Part shown: positions 9,335-17,975 of the stretch, piece by piece
Layout: every line of letters begins with the position of its first letter
Position numbering within the stretch: the stretch's first letter is position 1
Assembly (NCBI GenBank): GCA_949373095.1
Contig: CASIBY010000020.1
Span: forward strand, 1-59,770
DNA length: 59,770 nt
Reading direction: 5' to 3'
Source of the DNA: Candidatus Poseidoniaceae archaeon
GTDB taxonomy: Archaea > Thermoplasmatota > Poseidoniia > Poseidoniales > Poseidoniaceae
The notes under the pieces: generated by a model
The model's input: the letters and a program-made list of their open reading frames with translations, nothing else
What the model was told of the DNA's origin: nothing
The model's database searches: none
Translations under genes and position numbers: made by a program

Positions 9335-11020
9335 ATGTCTGAAGAAAAGTATGCAGACTATGTGCAAGCGGTCATAAAAGAATGTCCAGATGCCGAACCA
9401 GCAGAGGTTGCCTCTGCTTTCGCAAAATACGAGGATGAATTTTACATTCCACCCCAAGACGCAATGCGTTCAGTGCTTCGTAGATTCAAGAGCGGAACAG
9501 GTCCTGCAGCTACAAGTAAGGCCACTCGCCAAGAACGGGAAACCAAAAAAGTCGCTACTCTCGCAGAATTGAGTGGTGATGATCGGGATATCGAAATCGA
9601 AGTCGCCGTCATGACGCACAACATTCGAGACCAACTTATTCGTGGAGAAGAGAAGCAAATTGCATTTGGATTCCTTGAAGATAACCCTTGGGAAGAAGGA
9701 GGAACAAAAACTCGCTGGGATTACAAAGATTGGGGACCTCATGCCAACCTCGCAGCAGGGAGCATCGTTCGTATTGAAGGTGCGAGCGTTAACGAATACA
9801 ATGGTAAAATGTCTCTCAATATCAATCAGTCTACAGGTATTGTCGTCCTCAAAGAAGGGGTTGCTACAACCGTTTCAACCAATGACCCCATTGAGATTAG
9901 CAGTGTCCCTTCAGACGGCTATATCTGCGTTGTTGGAAGAGTTCTCACATCCCGTCCAGATCAAATTCACCGAAAGGACGGGTCCGGTTCAATTGAGGTC
10001 GTCCGTGGCCGAATTGCCGACGGAACAGGTACGATTGGTTTTCTCTCATGGGAGCCTTTCGACCACGAAGTTGGATCATTGCTCAAGATTGATGGCGCAC
10101 AAGTTCGGAGTTTCCGAGATACGCCAGAATTGAATTTCGGACGAACAACTCGTATCGAAGTATATCACGATGCTAACTTCTCGGATTTGGATACGCTGTC
10201 AAACAGCACCTCTCTTTCCATCTCACAGTTCCGTGATGGCTCAAGGGATGTAGATGCAATCGTCCAAATTACCGAATGGAATAAACGAAGCTTCACTCGT
10301 GATGGCGAAGAGAAGTTCCTTTGGTCAGGACAAATAGCAGACCCTTCCGGACGCTGTCGAATGAGCGCTTGGCAGGAACTGCCTATCGCAGAAGGAGATT
10401 TACCGGTAACGGTTCGAATCAAAGGCGTTCGAATTAGAGCATGGCAAGGTATACCAGATGTGACAGTGGACAACGCAGACCAGGTGGAAATCTTGGCCAG
10501 TCCTCCGTGGGATGAAGGCATTGACCTTAGCAATCACTCGGTTGAAGTATCGCTCACAGAGATGGTCAGTGGCCCAAGCCGAGTTGGCATTGAAACCACA
10601 GGACTTATTGTCAGTGTTCGGGACGACTCAGGATTGATTCGTCGCTGCACAGAATGTCGCCGTGTGCTCAGAGATGGGGCATGTGCAGACCACGGTCCTA
10701 ACGAAGGAAACGAGGATGTACGTCTACGACTTGTTGTGGACCATGATGGTTCCACGGCAGCAGTCCTCGTCAACAAGGAAGCTACTCTTTCTGCTCTGGG
10801 AATGACCTATGAAGCGCTTCAAGGGTCCGTCAAAGAACACGGAGATGCAGGCTTTGTTCAACAAGTCAGAGAACTTCTGCTCGGAAGAACAGTAGTTGTC
10901 TCCGGACGAAGTATTGTCGATGAACAAGGTGCAATGTTGCTTTGTGATCACTTGGAAGCACCTGCTTCTGATTCACAACTTAGAGCAACTGAGTTGCGAG
11001 CCCTGTGGGGGTGGGCTTGA
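9335..11020 (+). CDS. rpa: Replication protein A (single-stranded DNA-binding, multi-OB-fold)
   Basis: This is a 561-residue euryarchaeal RPA. An N-terminal helical domain (about 1-60) is followed by OB-fold regions, including APHANLAAGS-like and GRIADGTGTIGFLSWEPF strands, and a Cys-rich zinc-finger region (CTECRRVLRDGACADHG, around residue 435). RPA coats single-stranded DNA in replication and repair. The chosen start is ATG 9335, which has GGAGGG at 9322-9327; a TTG one codon earlier is less likely. The stop TGA overlaps the ATG of the partner gene (TGATG). Upstream, 9284-9300 holds a small inverted repeat (CCTGT, 7-base loop, ACAGG) of unknown use. Confidence 0.88.
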   Translation: MSEEKYADYVQAVIKECPDAEPAEVASAFAKYEDEFYIPPQDAMRSVLRRFKSGTGPAATSKATRQERETKKVATLAELSGDDRDIEIEVAVMTHNIRDQLIRGEEKQIAFGFLEDNPWEEGGTKTRWDYKDWGPHANLAAGSIVRIEGASVNEYNGKMSLNINQSTGIVVLKEGVATTVSTNDPIEISSVPSDGYICVVGRVLTSRPDQIHRKDGSGSIEVVRGRIADGTGTIGFLSWEPFDHEVGSLLKIDGAQVRSFRDTPELNFGRTTRIEVYHDANFSDLDTLSNSTSLSISQFRDGSRDVDAIVQITEWNKRSFTRDGEEKFLWSGQIADPSGRCRMSAWQELPIAEGDLPVTVRIKGVRIRAWQGIPDVTVDNADQVEILASPPWDEGIDLSNHSVEVSLTEMVSGPSRVGIETTGLIVSVRDDSGLIRRCTECRRVLRDGACADHGPNEGNEDVRLRLVVDHDGSTAAVLVNKEATLSALGMTYEALQGSVKEHGDAGFVQQVRELLLGRTVVVSGRSIVDEQGAMLLCDHLEAPASDSQLRATELRALWGWA

Positions 11021-11952
11021 TGCAACGACAACGTATCGTACGTCAGCCAGCATTCCTCATGCTCGCTTCGGAATTCGGAACAGCTACATTGAATGAGAAA
11101 GGTTCGGGAGAATTTGACCCCTCTTTCGTAATTACAAAATTAGGTTCAAAAGCAAACAGAGTCGTGGTTTGCGGACTTTTGGAGCGACTCGAAATCCGAG
11201 AAACCAGCAATGGCGCAACACTCTATCAAGGTCAGCTTAGGGATCCAACAGGCTTGCATTACTTCTCCGTTGGAGATTATAATTCTGAAACCATGCGAGA
11301 AATGTCCAGCCAGTGGGCTGGCCGCACCGAAGAGGGAGAACCAATCCTTCTCATGATGACGGCAAAAACGCGATGGTACCAGACCGATGAAGGTGCTGTC
11401 TACACCTCGCTACGACCAGAAGAGGCATGTGAAGTAACTCGGGATGTTTATGCGAACTGGCTTTTAGATGCATGTGAGGTTACAATGGCCCGCATGAAGG
11501 CATATACCGCCTCTTTGGAACTTGAGGCCACCATGGATGCCTACGAACGAAGTGACCTTCCAAGTGGGATGAAGACGGGACTTTTGGCTGCTAGAAATCA
11601 TTACGATGAAGTTGACCTTGAACCCTTCAATCTCAATCTAATGCAAGCATTAGATATTGCCGAAGGACGAATGGCTGCGGCTACAACTCCACCGCCAATG
11701 GTCCGTCTCCCTGACGGTGACGAGCCCGCCGCAGAAACCGGTGACGGTGAACTTCGAAGTTTTATCCTTCATGTAGTTCAGCACTTTGATCAAGGCGATG
11801 GAGTCGATTTCAATACGATTCTGAAGAATGCAGCAGCACGGGGGTACGTTCGTGAACAAGCAGAAGCCATGCTCGATGAATTGGCGGATAGTGGCGATGT
11901 TGACGAGCCTCGTTTCGGATGGTTTAGAGCACTCAAGGCCAAAGAAGAATAA
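11020..11952 (+). CDS. RPA-associated protein (OB-fold plus winged helix)
   Basis: This 310-residue protein matches the archaeal RPA-associated family encoded next to RPA (COG3390 type). It opens with RQPAFLMLASEF, followed by an OB-like region (FVITKLGSKANRVVVCGLLE and YQGQLRDPTGLHYF). A helical linker leads to a C-terminal winged-helix region (about 240-305) with FILHVVQHFDQGDGVDF and AEAMLDELADSGDV. The ATG at 11020 overlaps the RPA stop by one base; an in-frame GTG at 11005 would overlap more. The partners are expected to act together on single-stranded DNA. This is known for the family and inferred here. Confidence 0.85.
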   Translation: MQRQRIVRQPAFLMLASEFGTATLNEKGSGEFDPSFVITKLGSKANRVVVCGLLERLEIRETSNGATLYQGQLRDPTGLHYFSVGDYNSETMREMSSQWAGRTEEGEPILLMMTAKTRWYQTDEGAVYTSLRPEEACEVTRDVYANWLLDACEVTMARMKAYTASLELEATMDAYERSDLPSGMKTGLLAARNHYDEVDLEPFNLNLMQALDIAEGRMAAATTPPPMVRLPDGDEPAAETGDGELRSFILHVVQHFDQGDGVDFNTILKNAAARGYVREQAEAMLDELADSGDVDEPRFGWFRALKAKEE

Positions 11953-12003
11953 TCCAACACATTCAAGTCCTTCTTGTGATGTGGTAAATTTAGGGGCCAC
12001 TAC

Positions 12004-12357
12004 ATGCCAGGAATTGATTTCTTTATCCGTCCGGCAACAGGTACAGCAAGCTCGGATTGGTTGCGTATACCAAATGCTGACATCAAAGTCCGCATGACCC
12101 GCAGATTGACTCGGACGGTAATCCGTGGTCAAGAGGGTGATGACCTCCACGACGAAGGTTCTGAATCCACCGTTTACACTGTTCGCGGCGAACTTTCACT
12201 TGATGAATACAAATCTGTTATCACCATGTTTCGAACAGGCCAGCCTTACATTCACGACCCGTTTGAAGAGCGTGATGTCAAGGTCATTTTCGCAGCAATG
12301 GAATACGACAGTTCGAATGAACATTTTATGTTTGAATTGTTGGAAGATGTAATTTGA
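12004..12357 (+). CDS. Small beta-rich protein of unknown function heading the pilus-like operon
   Basis: I do not recognise this 117-residue protein. It has no signal peptide or membrane segment. The pattern is beta-rich: YTVRGELSLDEYKSVITMF, then GQPYIHDPFEERDVKVIF, then a final strand FMFELLEDV. A strand, a 'GxL' turn, a short helix, a 'G-x-P' stretch, then two strands resembles small beta domains of phage tail and baseplate hub proteins. That likeness is by eye and weak. It is 51 bases after the RPA partner gene and 10 bases before the first GspF-half gene, so it is probably cotranscribed with the pilus-like machine. Confidence 0.6.
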   Translation: MPGIDFFIRPATGTASSDWLRIPNADIKVRMTRRLTRTVIRGQEGDDLHDEGSESTVYTVRGELSLDEYKSVITMFRTGQPYIHDPFEERDVKVIFAAMEYDSSNEHFMFELLEDVI

Positions 12358-12367
12358 GGGATTTCAT

Positions 12368-12949
12368 ATGCGTAATCTAGAGGAGAAACGTGAACTTCTC
12401 TATGTCATTCGTACCTTGGACGTGTTGATGTCGTCAGGAGTTGGTCTTGAGGCTGCACTTCACACAATTGGAAAAGGTGGATACGGCATCATCTCTGAAG
12501 ATTTTTCGGAGATGATGAAGCGTTTGCTAAAGGGAAGCGGAGGCGGTATTGACAAGGAACTCAAATCCTTGATGAAGAAAGCTGAATCAAAAGGATACAA
12601 GCGTCTTTTGAACACATTGTACACTAACGTTACTCAAAATACTGATTTGGTTGAAACTCTGAAAAAGCAGGGTGCTCGGATGGAAGAGGAACGCACCGAA
12701 GAAGTTGAAAAATACATCGAAGAACTCGGGGGCGTTCCAGAAACTCTCCTTTCCATCGGAATGATTGGACCGATTATTCTCGCCATCGTAGGACTTGTAC
12801 CTCAATTGATGTCTGGTGATTTAGGGGCATTTATGTCCTTGCCACCTGCGTCCACCATCAATGTCGTAGTAAACATTGGATTGTTTATGACTCTTGTAGG
12901 AATGTCACTTATTGGATTAAAAGCCCATACTAAGGACCCAGGATTGTGA
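12368..12949 (+). CDS. TadB/GspF-half membrane protein, type IV pilus-like assembly
   Basis: This 193-residue protein has a cytoplasmic helical domain (about 1-115), with LDVLMSSGVGLEAALHTI and a following charged coiled region. Two hydrophobic helices follow (about 130-150 and 163-183). This is one GspF-type unit: helical bundle plus membrane helices. The next gene holds the second unit, as in TadB/TadC, whereas archaellar ArlJ fuses them. It likely forms the inner-membrane platform for the ATPase encoded two genes downstream. GspF-like identity rests on layout and the neighbouring ATPase. Confidence 0.7.
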   Translation: MRNLEEKRELLYVIRTLDVLMSSGVGLEAALHTIGKGGYGIISEDFSEMMKRLLKGSGGGIDKELKSLMKKAESKGYKRLLNTLYTNVTQNTDLVETLKKQGARMEEERTEEVEKYIEELGGVPETLLSIGMIGPIILAIVGLVPQLMSGDLGAFMSLPPASTINVVVNIGLFMTLVGMSLIGLKAHTKDPGL

Positions 12950-12950
12950 G

Positions 12951-13691
12951 GTGGATCGAATGTTGTTTGGATTTCTAGAATCATTTAACGATGCCCCCCT
13001 TCTCTTGTACCTTGGTGTGTTCTCTATCGCCTGCATTGGCGGCGGAATTCCTCCCATGATCGAACGTCGAAGGCGCAGAGCAATTGAAAATGAATTGCCC
13101 GGCTTCCTCGAAGCACTTTCTGATTCCGTTGGGGCTGGCCGTGGCCTACAAGAAGCCATGATGGAGCAATCAAACAGTAATGACAGCCCCCTAGCGGCCT
13201 TGCTTTCAGAAACTCTGAAAGAAAGTCACGCATCATCCTTTGAAGCAAGTCTTTCTTCCTTTGCAGCAAAAACTCGTTCCAGCCAAGTTCAGCGAGTCAT
13301 GGTTCTGATTGAAACAGCTATTCAACAGGATTCTTCTCTGAGAGATATTCTCAATGACCTGAGCCGTGATTATGAACGATTGAACGATTTGATGAACAAC
13401 AGAGAAAATGAACTTCAAGGAAGAGGAATCCTCATCATCCTCTTTGTAAGCGTCGGCTTACCTGTACTTATTGCTTTTATTGTGGGATTGTTTGCACCTG
13501 CGAGCAAAGGGTTCCAAATCTCTGGTTTTAACCAAACCTTCAGTTACTTTTTCGCTGCAGCATCCGCAATTGGCCTGGGTGTTTCAGGACGTATGATGGG
13601 TCGTCTCAAAGATACACTTTGGTGGCTCCCTCTTTGGATGACCATTTCCATGGGCCTCTACCTAGGGGCAGTAAAAGCAGTTGGAGGTTGA
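12951..13691 (+). CDS. TadC/GspF-half membrane protein, type IV pilus-like assembly
   Basis: This 246-residue protein starts 1 base after the preceding stop. It has a membrane helix at about 15-32, a basic patch (ERRRRRAIENELPGFL), then the GspF helical domain with LEALSDSVGAGRGLQEAM, and three C-terminal hydrophobic helices (about 158-180, 190-205, 222-240). The pattern ELPGFLEALSDSVGAGRGL is typical of TadC/GspF proteins. The encoded start reads GTG GAT CGA ATG; ATG 12960 is an alternative. It is the likely partner of the previous gene in the platform complex. Confidence 0.8.
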   Translation: MDRMLFGFLESFNDAPLLLYLGVFSIACIGGGIPPMIERRRRRAIENELPGFLEALSDSVGAGRGLQEAMMEQSNSNDSPLAALLSETLKESHASSFEASLSSFAAKTRSSQVQRVMVLIETAIQQDSSLRDILNDLSRDYERLNDLMNNRENELQGRGILIILFVSVGLPVLIAFIVGLFAPASKGFQISGFNQTFSYFFAAASAIGLGVSGRMMGRLKDTLWWLPLWMTISMGLYLGAVKAVGG

Positions 13692-13694
13692 ATA

Positions 13695-14936
13695 ATGTCA
13701 GAACAAATTTTGGAACAATACGGAAGAGTCACCATTTACACAGAAGCCAATCACCCTTCCCCTATTTACCACGTCGAGGGAGACATCGAAGCAAACCCAT
13801 ATGGGGATTTAGCAGCTTTGTTTGAAGACGACTCGCTTGAAGAAGTGATGTACAACGGAGGGACTCAGTGCGTTAAGGTCGCTCATCGTGAACATGGAAT
13901 GTGTCGAACAAATATCTGGATTGACGATGATTCTGGTATTCAAATTTCAAAGAATATAGCATCCTACACGAATGTTCCTCTTGGGGACGGCCCAGGTCTT
14001 GTTCCTATCTTTGATGGTCGTCTCCCTGACGGTTCCCGTGTAAACGGAACGATACCTCCAGTTTCTCCTGACGGTCCAACACTGACCATCCGTAAGTTCA
14101 AGGAAGATCCGTTGACAATGATTGATTTAGTCAATTTCGGGACAGTCAATTCCCGTCTTGCTGCAATGATGTGGGTATGGATTGAAGGGTTAGACAGTCG
14201 GCCTGCTAACTTCGTTATCGCTGGCGGTACCGGTTCAGGTAAGACCACCACACTCAACTGTCTTGGAATGTATATCCCCTGGTCACGTCGACTTCTGACG
14301 GTAGAAGATACTGCTGAATTGCAAGTATACCACGATCACTGGTTGCGAATGGAGACTCGTAGGGAGCGTCCTGACGGGACTCAAGAAGTAGACATGAACG
14401 ACTGCCTCAAATCCAGCCTTCGTATGCGTCCTGACCGAATCATTGTCGGGGAAGTACGAGGTCCTGAATGTGCAACTTTGCTGACTGCAATGAATACTGG
14501 TCACGATGGTTCATTCGGTTCTTTGCACGCAAATACGGCTCAAGAAACCGTAACTCGTATGATTAATCCTCCAATGAGCGTGCCACCGATTATGCTTAGC
14601 GGTCTTGACCTCATCATCATTCAAGCACGTCTTCACGTCAATGGCCGAACGGCAAGAAAGATCACAGAAGTTGCTGAAGTAGCAGGAATGGAAGGGGACA
14701 AGCCACGTTTGAATGCTATCTGGAAGTACAACGCAGCAACAGACCAAATTGAAGAAACGGGGATCCCTTCAAAATTGAGAGAGACCATATGTAACGCAGC
14801 AGGTGTGACGCCTGATGTCTTTGAACGACATGTGCGACAACGTCAAGCAATCATTGAAGATTTGGTGGAGCGCGGTATTTCTGATATCCAAACCGTAACA
14901 TCGGTTGTTCAGAACTTCTATGCCTCGCAGCACTGA
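13695..14936 (+). CDS. Type II/IV secretion ATPase (CpaF/TadA/ArlI family)
   Basis: This 413-residue hexameric ATPase powers pilus assembly or secretion. Walker A is GGTGSGKTTTLN (about 176-187). The Asp box (LTVEDTAELQ) and the Walker B/His-box region (PDRIIVGEVRGPE then GSFGSLHANTA) are all intact. The pre-Walker stretch PTLTIRKFKEDPLTMIDLVNFGT is typical of the CpaF/ArlI branch. It follows the two membrane-platform genes by 3 bases. Pilin genes are not in this operon; a class III pilin lies 5 kb downstream. Whether the machine makes a pilus, archaellum or secretion system is not shown. Confidence 0.9.
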   Translation: MSEQILEQYGRVTIYTEANHPSPIYHVEGDIEANPYGDLAALFEDDSLEEVMYNGGTQCVKVAHREHGMCRTNIWIDDDSGIQISKNIASYTNVPLGDGPGLVPIFDGRLPDGSRVNGTIPPVSPDGPTLTIRKFKEDPLTMIDLVNFGTVNSRLAAMMWVWIEGLDSRPANFVIAGGTGSGKTTTLNCLGMYIPWSRRLLTVEDTAELQVYHDHWLRMETRRERPDGTQEVDMNDCLKSSLRMRPDRIIVGEVRGPECATLLTAMNTGHDGSFGSLHANTAQETVTRMINPPMSVPPIMLSGLDLIIIQARLHVNGRTARKITEVAEVAGMEGDKPRLNAIWKYNAATDQIEETGIPSKLRETICNAAGVTPDVFERHVRQRQAIIEDLVERGISDIQTVTSVVQNFYASQH

Positions 14937-14938
14937 TT

Positions 14939-16684
14939 TTATCCACGAAGGCGTTCAAGAAGTTCGTCGACTCGGTCGATTTTACCACGGACACGCGTAA
15001 TGCTTTCAGAAGCATCAATGACAGATTCTGCAACTTCGTCTTCAACATCCACAAGATGGTCGTCTGTTGTCTTGAAACTCTGGGCGAGTGCCTTGAGTTC
15101 TGTTACGATGGCGTCGACTTCAGTTTCAGTAACCAATACTCCTGGGGCGATACGAGGGATGTCTGATGGTGAAAGATATCCGAGTTCTGCACCGATGATG
15201 CCGGCGCATGCAAGGATTCTTGGGCGAAGGTCTACCGTGTTTACTTCGTATCCTTTTGATTCCAAAAAGCGAATGACAAGAGCTTGCTGTGGTTCCTCGA
15301 ACCCGTGTTCGCTGGATTCAAGTATTGTTTGGACGAGTTCTTCAAACGATATGATGTTCTTCTCAAGCCGTGCGAGTGTTGAGCGCTCACTGTCCATGAG
15401 GTGAACAGCACCGTGGTGGAGAATTCGCATCATTCGCTGACGGCGTAGCACTACGGGGTCATGTAGGGCTTGTGTTTCGGCGATCTCAATATGGAGGTCA
15501 AACAATGCATGTAGCCGTCCAGAAACACTTGGAATGCGAAGGTCAAGGCCCATGGTTCGAGCCTCAGACTCAAAGGCCATCCGTGCCTTGATTGCATCTC
15601 CTTGATGCATGGCGAGCAAGTTCTCGAGGTGGTCACGTAGAGTGCTACGAGATTGTTCAAATCGTCGCAGAGCTTCTCGTTCACTCCACGATTGAGGCAG
15701 GGCATGGATTGCATTGGATTCCTGTTGCATTTGATAGTCTAGTTCCATGACGGTGTTTGCTATAGATTGATTCACAGGAGTCAAATCTGTGGCGAAACCA
15801 TGGTCCGAAAGGGCGTCAATGAATGCGCTCAAGTCCGCTTGGTTGGTGGTAGAACTGACCATGAGGAAATCACGAGCGAGTGCATGGATTTCCGCCATAC
15901 GTCCTCGCAGTTCAATCAGCGCAGTTTCTACTTCCAGGCTGTGGGTTTCTTCCAGGTTTGTTTCTTGAATCATTGGTGGTGTGGCCGGTTCGTCAGGAAT
16001 TCTTGTAGTTCTTAGTGCCTCATCTATGGTTGCAGAAACCGTTGATTGAGAACTTGTATGGCCCATGGATGAAATATCCTCTCGCAATGCGGTTTCTTGC
16101 TCAAATGACCAACCTGCTTCATGGTCTTCGACAAATTGTTCCACTGTTTCGGAAACATCAACGGGTTCAGGCTGTTCCAAACCATGCTCTTCAAATGGTA
16201 TTTCAGGTATGTTGATTTTGTCTCTCGGTCTTCGTAGACTTTTCTTGACTTTACCCCAGGCATTCTCTTGGGAGGCCAATACTCCAGCAACGCGGACGAG
16301 CAATGACTGCTTGTTGCCTGATAGTTTCAGATTGAGTTCCTTGCAGAGTGCGTGCAATTCATCTCTGCTCATCATGTCCAAGTTATCGGTTGTGAGTTGC
16401 TTGGGGTCGTGATAAAGGTGGAGGTACATGCGTTGCCGTCGTGCTTTGATTGAGCCAGATTTCTTGATGCCAAATACGCCTAAGAGTTCTCCGAGTTCGG
16501 AGTTAGGGATTTCTTTGATTCCATCCTGGGAAAGGTCCCAATGTCCTAGAACAACGTTTTGAATCAATCTTGAACGCAAAGCCTCAACTGAACCTGCTTT
16601 TGATAAATTATGCTCGTGTGCAAGCGCCTTCAAATCGTCCAAACGGGCTTGATAAAGTCCGCCTAGAAGTTCTGACTTGTCCAT
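14939..16684 (-). CDS. SAP-like repeat protein of unknown function
   Basis: This 581-residue soluble protein is not a family I can name. The N-terminal 130 residues contain three SAP-like helix-turn-helix units: LDDLKALAHEHNLSKAGSVE, LGELLGVFGIKKSGSIKAR and RDELHALCKELNLKLSGNKQ. SAP units commonly bind DNA. A polar, acidic linker (about 145-270) leads to a long helical, coiled-coil-prone region (about 270-460). A C-terminal domain (about 460-530) contains VIRFLESKGYEVNTVDLRPR, resembling a winged-helix or restriction-type element. The stop is 2 bases from the secretion ATPase stop (convergent). A chromatin or nucleoid role is only a guess. Confidence 0.6.
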   Translation of the reverse strand: MDKSELLGGLYQARLDDLKALAHEHNLSKAGSVEALRSRLIQNVVLGHWDLSQDGIKEIPNSELGELLGVFGIKKSGSIKARRQRMYLHLYHDPKQLTTDNLDMMSRDELHALCKELNLKLSGNKQSLLVRVAGVLASQENAWGKVKKSLRRPRDKINIPEIPFEEHGLEQPEPVDVSETVEQFVEDHEAGWSFEQETALREDISSMGHTSSQSTVSATIDEALRTTRIPDEPATPPMIQETNLEETHSLEVETALIELRGRMAEIHALARDFLMVSSTTNQADLSAFIDALSDHGFATDLTPVNQSIANTVMELDYQMQQESNAIHALPQSWSEREALRRFEQSRSTLRDHLENLLAMHQGDAIKARMAFESEARTMGLDLRIPSVSGRLHALFDLHIEIAETQALHDPVVLRRQRMMRILHHGAVHLMDSERSTLARLEKNIISFEELVQTILESSEHGFEEPQQALVIRFLESKGYEVNTVDLRPRILACAGIIGAELGYLSPSDIPRIAPGVLVTETEVDAIVTELKALAQSFKTTDDHLVDVEDEVAESVIDASESITRVRGKIDRVDELLERLRG

Positions 16685-16793
16685 TCCGCTCTCACCTACA
16701 TCGGCTTTTGCCGCATTGAAAGCATATATGTCTTCTCTGTAAAGCGCAGGCGTGCAAGGTCATTATGGGGGCAAATCAATACGGCCGTAACCC

Positions 16794-17894
16794 TCAAGAT
16801 TCGTCGTAATCCATCATCCTAAGGCTTGGCTCAGAAAATTCAGGAGGCATTCCTGGTACGTAGCGTTTGAGTTCTTCATGGTCAGTACTCATCATGGTTA
16901 CCAGATTCAAAAATTCACGCAAGAGGTTGACCATACCGATGTGACTGTTTTCTGGAAGAACCACTCGCTCACAAGCAGCGGTTATGCTTCCAGAGGGATT
17001 GAGGGTTTCAATCATTAATTCAACACGAGGCCCACCTTTCACTGCTTTCCCGTAAGGGTTCAACATTGATTCTTGTGTGGCCTCGTCACCTGTTCGTGTT
17101 GCCTCTCTCAATATTGTGGAAATTTTTCGTTGTTCAACATGCACGCCAACCCGGTCATGAAGCACTGGGTCTAGACTCTCCATGATCGCATTTTCAAGGC
17201 GATATGCGAGAAATGCACTTGGATCAAGCATGGATGATATGTTGGCTCCAACGAACCCCTTTCTTGCAACAAGGAGGGTAAATCCATGAAGTGGGGGAGG
17301 AATAAATCGTTCTCTATTTTGGTCGCTATCATTCCTCTGTAGGCCAAGTGTATGTCGTCGAGACTTGAAACGATAGCCAGAATGTATGCTACGTGGGACG
17401 ATGAATCCCTGAATCTTATCTTCAATTCTGAGTTGCTCAAACCAAGGCCACTTATCGTCTTCGTCGAGTTGAGCATATTCTTCTGCCATTCCCAGGTGTT
17501 CCGCCATGTCTTTGCATGTGAATATCGTCAAATCATAACGAAGTCTAAGCATTTGACGGTGGAGAAGTTCCGAATCACAGACCAATATTGAACGGCTTGG
17601 AAGGTACTCTGGTTTGTCGTCAGATACTAAGACCCAAGTGGGCTCTTTTCGGGAGAGAAGTCCAACGATGTTAAGCCCTTCAGTGTCATAGTTTTCCCAA
17701 TCAAATGCGCTCATTCCTAGAACGTCGCCGGTCCCATCTTTTAGGCAATTAATGGCGACTTCCATGTGAGGGAGTTGTTTCATTATGAGGTCCTGTTTCT
17801 TCCCGTGAGTTTCAACGGCTCGTTCAACATGTTGCCGCACACCATCATGCTTTGATGGGGTTGTGAGAACAACGAGTCGCTCACTGTTTTCCAT
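16794..17894 (-). CDS. HemC (hydroxymethylbilane synthase)-like protein, probably non-catalytic
   Basis: This 366-residue protein can be aligned by eye with HemC. Shared blocks include EVAINCLKDGTGDVLGMSAF against the VHSMKD region, GLNIVGLLSRKEPTWVLVS against GLGLVTICEREDPRDAFVS, and LPSRSILVCDSELLHRQMLR against LPAGSIVGTSSLRRQCQL. The essential Asp block and the Cys that carries the dipyrromethane cofactor are not visible. The C-terminus adds a helical tail rich in acidic residues. It therefore looks like a two-lobe binding fold used for something else. No other heme gene is nearby. It is divergent from the GGPP synthase gene. Confidence 0.5.
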   Translation of the reverse strand: MENSERLVVLTTPSKHDGVRQHVERAVETHGKKQDLIMKQLPHMEVAINCLKDGTGDVLGMSAFDWENYDTEGLNIVGLLSRKEPTWVLVSDDKPEYLPSRSILVCDSELLHRQMLRLRYDLTIFTCKDMAEHLGMAEEYAQLDEDDKWPWFEQLRIEDKIQGFIVPRSIHSGYRFKSRRHTLGLQRNDSDQNRERFIPPPLHGFTLLVARKGFVGANISSMLDPSAFLAYRLENAIMESLDPVLHDRVGVHVEQRKISTILREATRTGDEATQESMLNPYGKAVKGGPRVELMIETLNPSGSITAACERVVLPENSHIGMVNLLREFLNLVTMMSTDHEELKRYVPGMPPEFSEPSLRMMDYDES

Positions 17895-17975
17895 TCAATT
17901 ACCTCGGTGAGGACGGGTCCTCGCAGGTCATGGGCGGTGACGATTGGTTAAGAAGCCCACCGGTGTGGAACAAAT

